The notes: generated by a model not told the origin, from the sequence alone. Counted from the first letter of the stretch, positions 1 to 6,227 are shown. The stretch: 10,470 nt of DNA from JAICYJ01 sp035473255 (GCA_035473255.1 DATIOK010000233.1:1-10470); one strand, 5' to 3'. Made by a program: numbers and translations.

Positions 1-553
1 GCAGCCCGGTCAGGCCGCCGTGCTCGTGGATCGCGTCGAGCGCATCGCTGGCGGCGCCCTGCTGCGGCGAGGCGCCACCCATCAGCTGCCACCACCCCAG
101 CAGGAAGTCGCGAAGCGCGTCGCTCGGGTGCAGCCGCTCGATGTAGTCGGCCGCCGACAGGGCGGCCAGCGCCTGATCGCCGGCGGCGACGCGCTCGGCG
201 TCGTCGCGGACGCGGGCAAGCGCTGCCTCCAGCGCCGCCAGCTCCTGCCACGGCACCGGCGCGCCCAGGCGCAGCTCGCCGGCGGTCAGCCAGCGCGCCG
301 ACCGCACGGGCGGGTAGTCGCGGACCGACATGCCGTAGCGCGCCAGCTCCGCGCGCACCTGATCGTGCTCGGGAGTGAACCAGGAGCCGCCCAGCTCGAC
401 GATGCGGCCACCGAGCGAGGCCGAGTAGCCGCGCCCGCCGACGCGGTCGCGCGCCTCAAGCACCGTCACGGCGACGCCCGCGTCGGCCAGGTCACGCGCC
501 GCCCGCAGCCCTGCCAGGCCGGCCCCGGCCACGATCACGCTGCGGTCGCTCAC
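1..553 (-). CDS. Flavin monoamine oxidase family protein, N-terminal part (runs off the left edge)
   Basis: About 184 codons are visible from a GTG start at 553; the C-terminal half lies outside the window. The protein opens with an FAD-binding Rossmann fold: GAGLAGL at residues 10-16, the ribose-binding Glu33 ending the second strand, then ARDRVGGRG (34-42), the classic continuation in amine oxidases and related FAD enzymes. GGRIVELGGSWFTPEH (48-63) matches the 'DLGG-(S/A)-(W/Y)' block of monoamine oxidases. Such enzymes oxidise amines or related substrates using FAD and O2; the substrate cannot be told without the C-terminal part. There is no signal peptide, so it is probably cytoplasmic. 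The start is chosen because the dinucleotide fold begins four residues later and a TACATT box lies six bases upstream, with no Shine-Dalgarno, so the transcript is probably leaderless. It is divergent from the serine hydrolase at 590. Family fairly sure, substrate unknown. Confidence 0.85.
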   Translation of the reverse strand, partial: MSDRSVIVAGAGLAGLRAARDLADAGVAVTVLEARDRVGGRGYSASLGGRIVELGGSWFTPEHDQVRAELARYGMSVRDYPPVRSARWLTAGELRLGAPVPWQELAALEAALARVRDDAERVAAGDQALAALSAADYIERLHPSDALRDFLLGWWQLMGGASPQQGAASDALDAIHEHGGLTGL

Positions 554-559
554 GGGGCC

Positions 560-565
560 AATGTA
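560..565 (-). promoter_or_regulatory. Putative -10 box of a leaderless promoter for the flavin oxidase
   Basis: On the minus strand this reads TACATT, followed by six bases and then the GTG start at 553. No Shine-Dalgarno is present and no good -35 can be seen. The arrangement is the same as TACACT-6-ATG in front of the ArsR gene. Confidence 0.5.
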
Positions 566-575
566 CCTGAGCGAC

Positions 576-581
576 TATGGT
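576..581 (+). promoter_or_regulatory. Putative -10 box of a leaderless promoter for the serine hydrolase
   Basis: TATGGT lies eight bases before the ATG at 590 with no ribosome-binding site between. The same CTATGGTC string precedes the gene at 10054. It sits only 10 bases from the oppositely directed TACATT box at 560-565, so the two promoters are back to back and their -35 regions would overlap the neighbouring start codons. Confidence 0.5.
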
Positions 582-589
582 CAGTCCTG

Positions 590-1996
590 ATGGGTTCCGG
601 GAGTGACACCGGCGCGGGCGCCGCAGCGATTGCATACGTGGCAACGGCGCTCGAGGCGTGTGCGACGACGTTCGTGAAGGAACACCGGCTGCCGGGAGCG
701 TCGGTCGCGGTCGTGCACGGGGACGACCTGGCCTGGTCGGCGGGGATCGGGCTCTGCGACGCCGCCGCCGGGCGCACCGCCGACGATGCCACCCTCTACC
801 GGGTGGCCTCGGTCACCAAGACGTTCACGGGGACGGCGATCATGCAGCTGCGCGACGAGGGCCGCCTCGACCTCGACGATTCCGTGGTCGCCCACGTGCC
901 GGAGCTGAGAGCTGCGGTGGGCGTCGGCCCGATCGAGAACGTCACCATCCGGCGACTGCTCTCGCACGAGTCCGGCCTGATGGGAGACGCGCCCGGCACC
1001 AACTGGGAGGGACCCACGTACCAGGGATCGGTGACGGCCAACCTGGAGCGCGCGTCCGAAATCGGGGTGCGGATACCGCCCAACACGCAGCCGAAGTACT
1101 CGAACATGGGGTATCAGCTGCTGGGCGAGACCGTCGCACGCGTCTCCGGCCGGCCCTACGCGGAGTACGTCCGGGAGCAGATCCTCGAGCCGCTGGGGAT
1201 GTCCGCCTCGCGCTTCCTGCCGCTGCCCGACGCGCTGCGTGCGCGGATGGCGACCGGCTACACGGTGCGGCAGTTCAGCGACGAGCTGAGCGAGTCCGTG
1301 GCGGCGCCTGACAACCAGGCCGAGGGCGGCCTGATCTCATGCGTCGCCGACCTGGCGCGCTGGATCTCGTTCCAGGTGCGGAAGGACGGCGGCGAGCGGT
1401 CGGGTGCGCAGGTGCTGGCGGAGTCGACCGTGGCCGAGATGCACCGTCCCCGCTATCTCAGCGGCGACCCGGCCTGGGAGCTGGCGTGGGGGATCAGCTG
1501 GTACGCGATCCGCCGCGGCGACGTGGTCTGGGTGCAGCACTCCGGCGATATTCACGGGTTCAGCTCGAACGTCTGCTTCGACCGCGAGCATCGGGTCGGG
1601 GCGATCGTGCTGGTGAACACGATGGTGTCGGCGGGAGAGCTGTCGATGCAGCTGGCCGCGATCGGCCGCGAGGCCGTTGCGGCGCTGCCGGCAGCGATCG
1701 CGCCGCCGCAGCCGATGCCGGATGGGTATCGCGACCTGCTCGGGTACTACGGCGGTGACAACGTCAGCCAGCTGGTGCGGCTGGAGTGGCGCGACGGGCG
1801 GCTCACCTTCGTGGATCCGACCATGAAGAGCTGGCGGCCGACGCTGACCGCGACCGGCGGGACGGATGCGTTCGTGGTCGACCCCTACGTGCGGCAGGCG
1901 GGCGAGCCCTGCGTGTTTCACCGGCGCGCCGACGGTCGCGTGGATTCGGTCGCCCTCGGACCGACCGTGTTTCGCCGGTTCGACGCGGTGGACTAG
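590..1996 (+). CDS. Beta-lactamase-fold serine hydrolase (class C / penicillin-binding-protein family)
   Basis: A 468-aa serine hydrolase of the beta-lactamase/DD-peptidase superfamily. The acyl-enzyme motif SVTK is at 74-77 (Ser74 nucleophile, Lys77), the second motif Tyr-Ser-Asn at 170-172, and the third motif His-Ser-Gly at 317-319. The catalytic domain covers roughly 20-365. Residues about 375-468 form a beta-rich tail like the lipocalin-like domain often fused to these enzymes. No signal peptide or membrane segment is visible, so it is predicted cytoplasmic, which argues against a role on cell-wall peptidoglycan and for an esterase or D-amino-acid peptidase/amidase activity; that is inference. 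The open frame extends 190 codons upstream, but that stretch is antisense to the flavin oxidase. I chose the ATG at 590 for its upstream TATGGT box; the in-frame GTG within codons 16-18 is an alternative. Its stop overlaps that of the convergent GH15 gene in CTAG. Confidence 0.88.
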   Translation: MGSGSDTGAGAAAIAYVATALEACATTFVKEHRLPGASVAVVHGDDLAWSAGIGLCDAAAGRTADDATLYRVASVTKTFTGTAIMQLRDEGRLDLDDSVVAHVPELRAAVGVGPIENVTIRRLLSHESGLMGDAPGTNWEGPTYQGSVTANLERASEIGVRIPPNTQPKYSNMGYQLLGETVARVSGRPYAEYVREQILEPLGMSASRFLPLPDALRARMATGYTVRQFSDELSESVAAPDNQAEGGLISCVADLARWISFQVRKDGGERSGAQVLAESTVAEMHRPRYLSGDPAWELAWGISWYAIRRGDVVWVQHSGDIHGFSSNVCFDREHRVGAIVLVNTMVSAGELSMQLAAIGREAVAALPAAIAPPQPMPDGYRDLLGYYGGDNVSQLVRLEWRDGRLTFVDPTMKSWRPTLTATGGTDAFVVDPYVRQAGEPCVFHRRADGRVDSVALGPTVFRRFDAVD

Positions 1997-3795
1997 CCCG
2001 CCACCGCGCCGGGGTGCCCGCCCCGCAGCTGGTGCCCCTGCCCGAGCAGCATGGCCGTGCCGACCAGGGCCAGATGGGTGAACGCCTGCGGCATGTTGCC
2101 GAGCTGCCGGCCGGCGACCGGGTCGTACTCCTCGGACAGCAGACCGACGTCGTTTCGCAGGTCCAGCAGCCGCTCGAATAGCTCGCGGGCCTCGGTGATG
2201 CGGCCCTGCCCGGCCAGCACGTCGGCCAGCCAGAACGAGCAGGCCAGGAACACGCCCTCGTCGCCGCCGACGCCGTCAACGTCGCCGTCCTCGTCAGGCA
2301 GGTACCGGCGCACCAGGCCGTCGTGCACCAGCTCGCGCTGGATCGCGGCGACCGTCGAGACCATCCGCGGGTGGTCGGCGGGCAGGAACCCCACCGACGG
2401 CATCAGCAGCGCGCTGGCGTCCAGCCGCTCGGAGCCGTAGGACTGGGCGAATGCCTGCTTGCTCTCGCACCAGGACTCGCTCATCACCTGCGCGTGGATC
2501 TCGTCCCGGAGCCTGCGCCAGCGATCGACCGGGCCTTCGCGCCCGAACTCGTCGTGGAACCGCACCGCCCGGTCGAACGCCACCCACGACATCACCTTGG
2601 AGTAGGTGAAGTGGCGGTTGGGGCCGCGCACCTCCCAGATGCCGGCGTCCTCCTGCCGCCAACCATCCTCCAGCCACCGCAGCAGCATCCTCAGCAACGA
2701 CCACCCGGCCGGATCGCCCGGGACACCGTGCGCGGTCGTCTGGTAGGCGGAGTCCAGGAGCTCGCCGTACACGTCCAGCTGCAGCTGGGTAAATGCGGCG
2801 TTGCCGACGCGCACCGGCAGCGAGCCGTCGAAGCCGGGCAGCCAGTCGAGCTCGCGCTCGTCCAGCCGCCGCTCGCCGGCGATGCCGTACATGATCTGGA
2901 GGTCGGCCGGATCGCCTGCGATCGCGCGCAGCAGCCAGCCGCGCCACGCGAGAGCCTCATCGAGGTAGCCGCCGGCGAGCATCGCGCGCAGCGTCAGCGT
3001 GGCGTCGCGCAGCCAGCAGAAGCGGTAGTCCCAGTTGCGCTGGCCGCCGATCCGCTCGGGCAGCGACGTGGTGGCTGCGGCCACGATCCCGCCGGTGGGG
3101 CGGTAGGTGAGCGCCTTCAGCACCAGCAGTGAGCTGTGGATCTCGTCGTGGTAGTCGCCCGTGTGGGTGCAGTTGCCGGCCCACTCCAACCAGTAGGCCT
3201 CGCTGTCGTTGAGCGCGGACTCGGCGTCGATCGGATCGGGGAGCGGCCGGTGCGACGGGAACCAGGTCAGCACGAACGGTACTCGCCGGCCGGGCTTGAG
3301 CACGAACTCGGAGACGGTGGTCATGTTCTCGCCGCGCACCGGCATCTTGGTGCGCAGGCACAGCGCGTCCGGGCCGGCCACGGCGACGCGGGCATGGTCG
3401 ACCCGGTGCACCCACGGCACGATGCTGCCGTAGTCGAACCGGATCACCAGCTCCGAGCGCATTGGCACCTCGCCGTCGAGGCTCTCGACGATGCGGACGA
3501 TGTCGGGGTTGTCGCCGCGCGGCGGCATGAAATCGATCGCGCGCACGCGGCCCTCGGCGCAGTCGTAGATCGACTCTAGGATCAGCGTGTCGCTGCGGTA
3601 GCGGCGGGTCGCGTGTGTGATGCCGCCGGCCGGCGCCAGCAGCCAGCGTCCGTGGCCGGCATCGCCGAGCAGGCGCGCGAAGCAGGCGCCGGAATCGAAG
3701 CGCGGGAAACAGCACCAGTCGATCGAGCCGTCGCGGCCGATCAGGGCGGCAGTTTGCAGGTCGCCGATCATGGCGTAGTCCTCGACGCGTGACAC
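1993..3795 (-). CDS. Glycoside hydrolase family 15 protein (glucoamylase / trehalase-like)
   Basis: A 600-aa protein, the usual length for bacterial GH15 enzymes, which release beta-glucose from alpha-glucosides with inversion. Opening residues RVEDYAMIGDLQTAALIGRD start the N-terminal beta-sandwich domain and are typical of the family. The (alpha/alpha)6 barrel follows from about 215, with NWDYRFCWLRDA at 254-265 and the general-acid candidate Glu388 in GIWEVRG (385-391). Glu513 in GDEGVFLACSFWLAD is the likely general base, and QLGNMPQAFTHLAL (564-577) is a conserved C-terminal block. Some actinobacterial homologues are trehalases and others are annotated as glucoamylases; sequence alone does not decide. 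There is no signal peptide, so it acts on internal sugars such as trehalose or glycogen fragments. The GTG start has AGGA eight bases upstream. It is last in the operon with the split transketolase. Confidence 0.9.
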   Translation of the reverse strand: MSRVEDYAMIGDLQTAALIGRDGSIDWCCFPRFDSGACFARLLGDAGHGRWLLAPAGGITHATRRYRSDTLILESIYDCAEGRVRAIDFMPPRGDNPDIVRIVESLDGEVPMRSELVIRFDYGSIVPWVHRVDHARVAVAGPDALCLRTKMPVRGENMTTVSEFVLKPGRRVPFVLTWFPSHRPLPDPIDAESALNDSEAYWLEWAGNCTHTGDYHDEIHSSLLVLKALTYRPTGGIVAAATTSLPERIGGQRNWDYRFCWLRDATLTLRAMLAGGYLDEALAWRGWLLRAIAGDPADLQIMYGIAGERRLDERELDWLPGFDGSLPVRVGNAAFTQLQLDVYGELLDSAYQTTAHGVPGDPAGWSLLRMLLRWLEDGWRQEDAGIWEVRGPNRHFTYSKVMSWVAFDRAVRFHDEFGREGPVDRWRRLRDEIHAQVMSESWCESKQAFAQSYGSERLDASALLMPSVGFLPADHPRMVSTVAAIQRELVHDGLVRRYLPDEDGDVDGVGGDEGVFLACSFWLADVLAGQGRITEARELFERLLDLRNDVGLLSEEYDPVAGRQLGNMPQAFTHLALVGTAMLLGQGHQLRGGHPGAVAG

Positions 3796-3816
3796 GGCGG
3801 TGATCCTAGATCGGCT

Positions 3817-3888
3817 TCAGGACGCGGGCTGTGTCACGTCGCGCAGAGAGCGTGCGGCTTCGGCCACGCGGGCCAGCTCGGTCAGCAT
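3817..3888 (-). CDS. Possible 23-aa small ORF between transketolase C subunit and GH15 (doubtful)
   Basis: An ATG nine bases after the transketolase C-subunit stop opens a 23-residue frame (MLTELARVAEAARSLRDVTQ and three more), ending 21 bases before the GH15 start. The composition is amphipathic-helix-like. AGGGA directly abuts the ATG, which is too close for a normal Shine-Dalgarno, although coupling to the preceding stop is possible. I recognise no family. It may equally be a non-coding operon spacer. Confidence 0.2.
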   Translation of the reverse strand: MLTELARVAEAARSLRDVTQPAS

Positions 3889-3896
3889 TCCCTGAA

Positions 3897-4784
3897 TCAG
3901 CCGATCGCAGACGTGATCTGCCGGCGGATGCCGGCGGCGTCCAGGCCCAGGACGTGGTCGAGCTGCTCCGGGGTGCCGTAGTCGCGGATCATGGCCCGCG
4001 GCACGCCGACCGCGTGCAGGCGGACGGGACGGTCGCCGAGCGCCTCGGTGAGCGTGCCCGCCAGCGTGCCGGCGTAAAACGGCTCGACCACGATCACGTC
4101 GTCGCCGGCCAGCTCGCGGTTCAGGGTCTCGGCGTCGAAGGGGCTGAGGGTGGTGGCGTAGAGCACGGTCACGTCCATGCCGGCCGTGGCGTCGAGCGTG
4201 CGGTCGAGCATCGGGCCGACGGCGACCACGGTGGCCTGTGAACCGCGCCGCTCGACGAGCAGCCGGCCGAACTCCACGTCCCGCGACTCGCGGTTCACGA
4301 CCAGCTGGGTGCGGAGGTAGGTGAGGTGCCCGTTGGCGTAGGTGGCCCGCACCAGGCGGTCGGCCTCGGCCGCGGCACCGGGCACCAGGATCTCGGTTGC
4401 CGGGATGGTCAACAGCGCCTGGACGTCGCCCGGGGAGTGGTGGGTGGGGCCTTCGGAGCCGTAGTCGTAGGAGCCACCGACGGTGATCACGAGCACGCCC
4501 AGCTGCTGGTGGCCAAAGTCGAGCTTCAGCTGCTCGAGCGCGCGTTCGGCGACGAAGGGGGTGATCGTGTGGATGACGGGGTGGAAGCCTTCGAGGGCGT
4601 AGCCGGCGGCGACGCCGACCATCGTCTGCTCCATGATGCCGACGTTTACGGCGCGGGCGGGGTCGTGCGTGATGACCGGCTTGAAGCGGTCGACGCTGAT
4701 CTCGGCGAGCACAACCGCCACCCGCGGGTCGACCTCGAACAGCTCGGTTACGGTGTCGATCGCCTGTGCGCGCATGGCGATCAT
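3897..4784 (-). CDS. Transketolase, C-terminal subunit (pyrimidine-binding and C-terminal domains)
   Basis: A 295-aa protein equal to the second half of transketolase. The pyrimidine-binding domain covers about 1-165: NVGIMEQTMVGVAAG (47-61) contains Glu52, the residue that would activate the thiamine diphosphate aminopyrimidine, and GPTHHSPGDV (112-121) corresponds to the 'GPTHQP' substrate-pocket block. The C-terminal transketolase domain follows (about 175-290). It must pair with the N-terminal subunit encoded just upstream, with which it overlaps in ATGA, so translation is probably coupled and stoichiometric. Together they would move a two-carbon ketol unit between sugar phosphates in the cytoplasm (pentose phosphate reactions). 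Split transketolases of this form also serve specialised ketose pathways, so the exact substrate is open. Gene order with GH15 suggests a sugar-processing operon. Confidence 0.9.
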   Translation of the reverse strand: MIAMRAQAIDTVTELFEVDPRVAVVLAEISVDRFKPVITHDPARAVNVGIMEQTMVGVAAGYALEGFHPVIHTITPFVAERALEQLKLDFGHQQLGVLVITVGGSYDYGSEGPTHHSPGDVQALLTIPATEILVPGAAAEADRLVRATYANGHLTYLRTQLVVNRESRDVEFGRLLVERRGSQATVVAVGPMLDRTLDATAGMDVTVLYATTLSPFDAETLNRELAGDDVIVVEPFYAGTLAGTLTEALGDRPVRLHAVGVPRAMIRDYGTPEQLDHVLGLDAAGIRRQITSAIG

Positions 4785-5461
4785 GGCGGCGTCCTCACGG
4801 TCGCAACGACGGCGGCAGGCTGGTGGTAACGGCCGCGGAGTGCGGCCTCGAGGGCGCCGTGGTCGCGGCCGTCGACCTGCTCGGCATGCCAGCCGAAGAC
4901 GGCCAGGCGCTCATGGATGGGGACGAGATCGATGGTGCTGGAGCCGTTGTCGATCACGAGCAGGGTGAGGTTCCCGAGCTGGAGCTGGGGCGCCAGCATG
5001 ATCGCCTCCCAGTTCGAGCCCTCGTTCAGCTCGGCGTCGCCGGTCAGGACAACGACCCTCTGGTCGGCGCCCTTGGCGCGCAACGCGAGGGCGACGCCGA
5101 CGGCCAGCGGCAGGCCGTGGCCGAGGGAGCCGGTGGAGGCCTCAACGCCGGGTACCAGCAGGCGGTCGGGATGGCTGCCCAGGCGGCTACCCTGCCGGGT
5201 GAAGGTGGGGAGCCAGTGCTCGGGGAAGAAGCCGCGCCAGCAGAGCACGGCGTAATAGGCGGCGGGGCCGTGGCCCTTGCTGAGGATGAAGCGGTCGCGC
5301 TGCTCCCAGGTGGGGTCATCCGGGTCGACCTGGAGGACGCGGCCGTATAGCACCAGCAGCGCGTCGAGGGTGGAGTAGCTCGACGCCTCGTGCTTCTCGT
5401 CTCCGGTGGCGAGTGCGGCGAGCCGGACGATCTCGTCGCGGTCGAGTGTGCGGGTGCTCAT
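4781..5461 (-). CDS. Transketolase, N-terminal (thiamine-diphosphate-binding) subunit
   Basis: A 226-aa protein with the marks of a transketolase N-terminal domain: FILSKGHGPAAYYAVL (58-73) with the conserved His64, PGVEASTGSLGHGL (104-117), and the diphosphate/Mg site GDAELNEGSNWEA (141-153) followed by VIDNG (169-173). Asp142 and Asn172 would be the metal ligands; the usual third residue of GDG is Ala here. It ends at ATVRTPP, about 40-50 residues short of most N subunits, which continue through a Lys-Gly-Lys-Gly and Trp-His region. Either this subfamily is short or the tail has been lost. The start is well fixed by GGGAGG five bases before the ATG. It is the first gene of the operon and is divergent from arsR. 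Confidence 0.88.
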   Translation of the reverse strand: MSTRTLDRDEIVRLAALATGDEKHEASSYSTLDALLVLYGRVLQVDPDDPTWEQRDRFILSKGHGPAAYYAVLCWRGFFPEHWLPTFTRQGSRLGSHPDRLLVPGVEASTGSLGHGLPLAVGVALALRAKGADQRVVVLTGDAELNEGSNWEAIMLAPQLQLGNLTLLVIDNGSSTIDLVPIHERLAVFGWHAEQVDGRDHGALEAALRGRYHQPAAVVATVRTPP

Positions 5462-5466
5462 CGCGG

Positions 5467-5472
5467 CCTCCC
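5467..5472 (-). promoter_or_regulatory. Shine-Dalgarno of the transketolase N subunit
   Basis: On the minus strand this reads GGGAGG, five bases before the ATG at 5461. It is one of the strongest ribosome-binding sites in the window and contrasts with the leaderless genes around it. Confidence 0.7.
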
Positions 5473-5474
5473 TT

Positions 5475-5508
5475 CCATCGTGTGATGGCTATATAGGCAC
5501 ATTACTAT
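5475..5508. promoter_or_regulatory. Candidate ArsR operator region between arsR and the transketolase operon
   Basis: Two small dyads lie side by side here. CCATC-GTGT-GATGG (5475-5488) is a perfect 5-bp inverted repeat, and ATAG (5493-5496) faces CTAT (5505-5508) across eight bases. The palindrome CTATATAG (5489-5496) reads as a -10 box on the minus strand about 30 bases before the transketolase start. ArsR-type repressors usually bind AT-richer dyads in their own divergent promoter, so this is the natural operator, but the assignment is inference. Confidence 0.4.
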
Positions 5509-5517
5509 GGATTTGGG

Positions 5518-5523
5518 TACACT
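5518..5523 (+). promoter_or_regulatory. Putative -10 box of the arsR promoter (leaderless)
   Basis: TACACT lies six bases before the ATG at 5530, so transcription would start at or next to the start codon. No Shine-Dalgarno is visible. Confidence 0.5.
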
Positions 5524-5529
5524 GCCAAC

Positions 5530-5826
5530 ATGGATCGCGACCACCTCCTGACGGCGATGCGCCTGAAGGCACTGGGCCACCCCGTGCGCCTCGGCATCGT
5601 GCTGCGGCTGGCGGCCGAACCGGAGACGTGCGCGTGCGACTTCGCCGAGGTGTTTGGGGTCAGTCAGCCGACGATCAGCCAGCACCTGCGGGTGCTGCGG
5701 GAGGCCGGCCTGGTGACGACCCGCCGACGCGGCACGCAGATCTGTTACTCGCTGGATGCGGGCGGGATGCGGGCCGTGCAGGCGGGGCTGGCAGGGCTAG
5801 CGACGCCTGCTCTGCGCAGCGCCTGA
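5530..5826 (+). CDS. ArsR/SmtB-family transcriptional repressor with Cys-X-Cys motif
   Basis: A 98-aa winged-helix repressor, the normal length for the family. ALGHPVRLGIVLRLA (14-28) is the N-terminal helix block, and the helix-turn-helix is VSQPTISQHLRVLREAGLV (44-62). The wing is TTRRRGTQICYSL (63-75). ETCACDFAE (32-40) places Cys34 and Cys36 where metalloid-sensing ArsR proteins carry ELCVCDL, so it could sense As(III), another soft metal or a thiol reagent. The third Cys of E. coli ArsR is Ala-like here (Phe-Ala after Asp), and Cys72 is in the wing. No arsenic resistance gene is nearby. By position it most likely represses itself and the divergent split-transketolase/GH15 operon. The transcript is probably leaderless from the TACACT box. 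Confidence 0.9.
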   Translation: MDRDHLLTAMRLKALGHPVRLGIVLRLAAEPETCACDFAEVFGVSQPTISQHLRVLREAGLVTTRRRGTQICYSLDAGGMRAVQAGLAGLATPALRSA

Positions 5827-5828
5827 GG

Positions 5829-6053
5829 CTAAGCGGCGAGCTCCTCGCGGGCGTACGCGTAGGGATGGTTGAAGACGTGCATCGGATTGGCGTCCTCGAC
5901 GCCGACCTCGAACATGGTGCCGGCCTTGAGGTCGACGACCACCACGAAGGCGCGGTCGTCGGACGGGTTCCACAGCAGGGTGACGTCGATGCCATCGGCG
6001 GATCGGTGGGCGAGCTCGCGCAGCGGGCTGAAGATGTCGGTGGGGCTGATCAT
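5829..6053 (-). CDS. Small conserved actinobacterial-type protein, unknown function
   Basis: A 74-aa protein with no assigned function. It begins MISPTDIFSPLRELAHRS, then a beta-rich stretch (DGIDVTLLWNPSDDRAFVVV), a 'GTMFEV' turn and the ending NPMHVFNHPYAYAREELAA. The DGI-V-LLW and FxHPYAYA pattern is one I associate with short uncharacterised proteins common in Actinobacteria. There are no membrane segments or Cys residues, so it is probably a small soluble protein. An ATG nine codons upstream (6080) is in frame, but the ATG at 6053 has a strong AGGAG six bases before it (6060-6064), so I chose that start. Its stop is two bases from the convergent arsR stop. Confidence 0.75.
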   Translation of the reverse strand: MISPTDIFSPLRELAHRSADGIDVTLLWNPSDDRAFVVVVDLKAGTMFEVGVEDANPMHVFNHPYAYAREELAA

Positions 6054-6088
6054 GGCGTGCTCCTGGGCGTTGGTGGACATGTCGTGCA

Positions 6089-6125
6089 GTTTCCCCGCCG
6101 GCCGCCGCGATCGCAGCGGGGAAAC
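6089..6125. repeat. 10-bp perfect inverted repeat upstream of the 74-aa gene
   Basis: GTTTCCCCGC (6089-6098) faces GCGGGGAAAC (6116-6125) across 17 bases. No T-run follows on either strand, so it is not a typical intrinsic terminator. It lies 36 to 72 bases upstream of the 74-aa gene's chosen start, where an operator or leader hairpin could be. Confidence 0.55.
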
Positions 6126-6140
6126 CCCCCGACATGAGGG

Positions 6141-6174
6141 GTGGGATACCCCCGTCTCTGGTGTGGGCTACCCC
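6141..6174. repeat. Direct repeat pair GTGGG(A/C)TACCCC, 22 bp apart
   Basis: GTGGGATACCCC at 6141-6152 and GTGGGCTACCCC at 6163-6174 differ at one base. Each has GGG/CCC half-symmetry, and the offset is close to two helical turns. They look like a pair of protein-binding sites. Confidence 0.45.
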
Positions 6175-6188
6175 TTCCACGGGCCGGC

Positions 6189-6221
6189 GCGCAACGCCGG
6201 CGCCCGGCACCTCTGTTGCGC
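6189..6221. repeat. Dyad element copy 1: GCGCAAC-N19-GTTGCGC
   Basis: Perfect 7-bp arms (6189-6195 and 6215-6221) are separated by 19 bases. The whole 33-bp unit matches the element at 6301-6333 at about 24 of 33 positions. It lies on the left side of the three-palindrome array. Confidence 0.6.
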
Positions 6222-6227
6222 CGATTT

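Noticed and set aside
20..589. Plus-strand open frame upstream of the serine hydrolase (190 extra codons)
   Set aside because: It is antisense to the flavin oxidase, whose FAD motifs are clear on the minus strand, and it is low-complexity and Arg/Ala-rich; the hydrolase homology begins after 590.
2323..3132. Plus-strand open frames across the GH15 gene and similar ones across the transketolase genes
   Set aside because: High GC creates long antisense frames; their translations are repetitive His/Arg/Gln-rich strings without recognisable motifs.
5530..5826. Arsenic resistance operon
   Set aside because: Only the regulator resembles ars genes; no arsenite pump or arsenate reductase is visible in the window.
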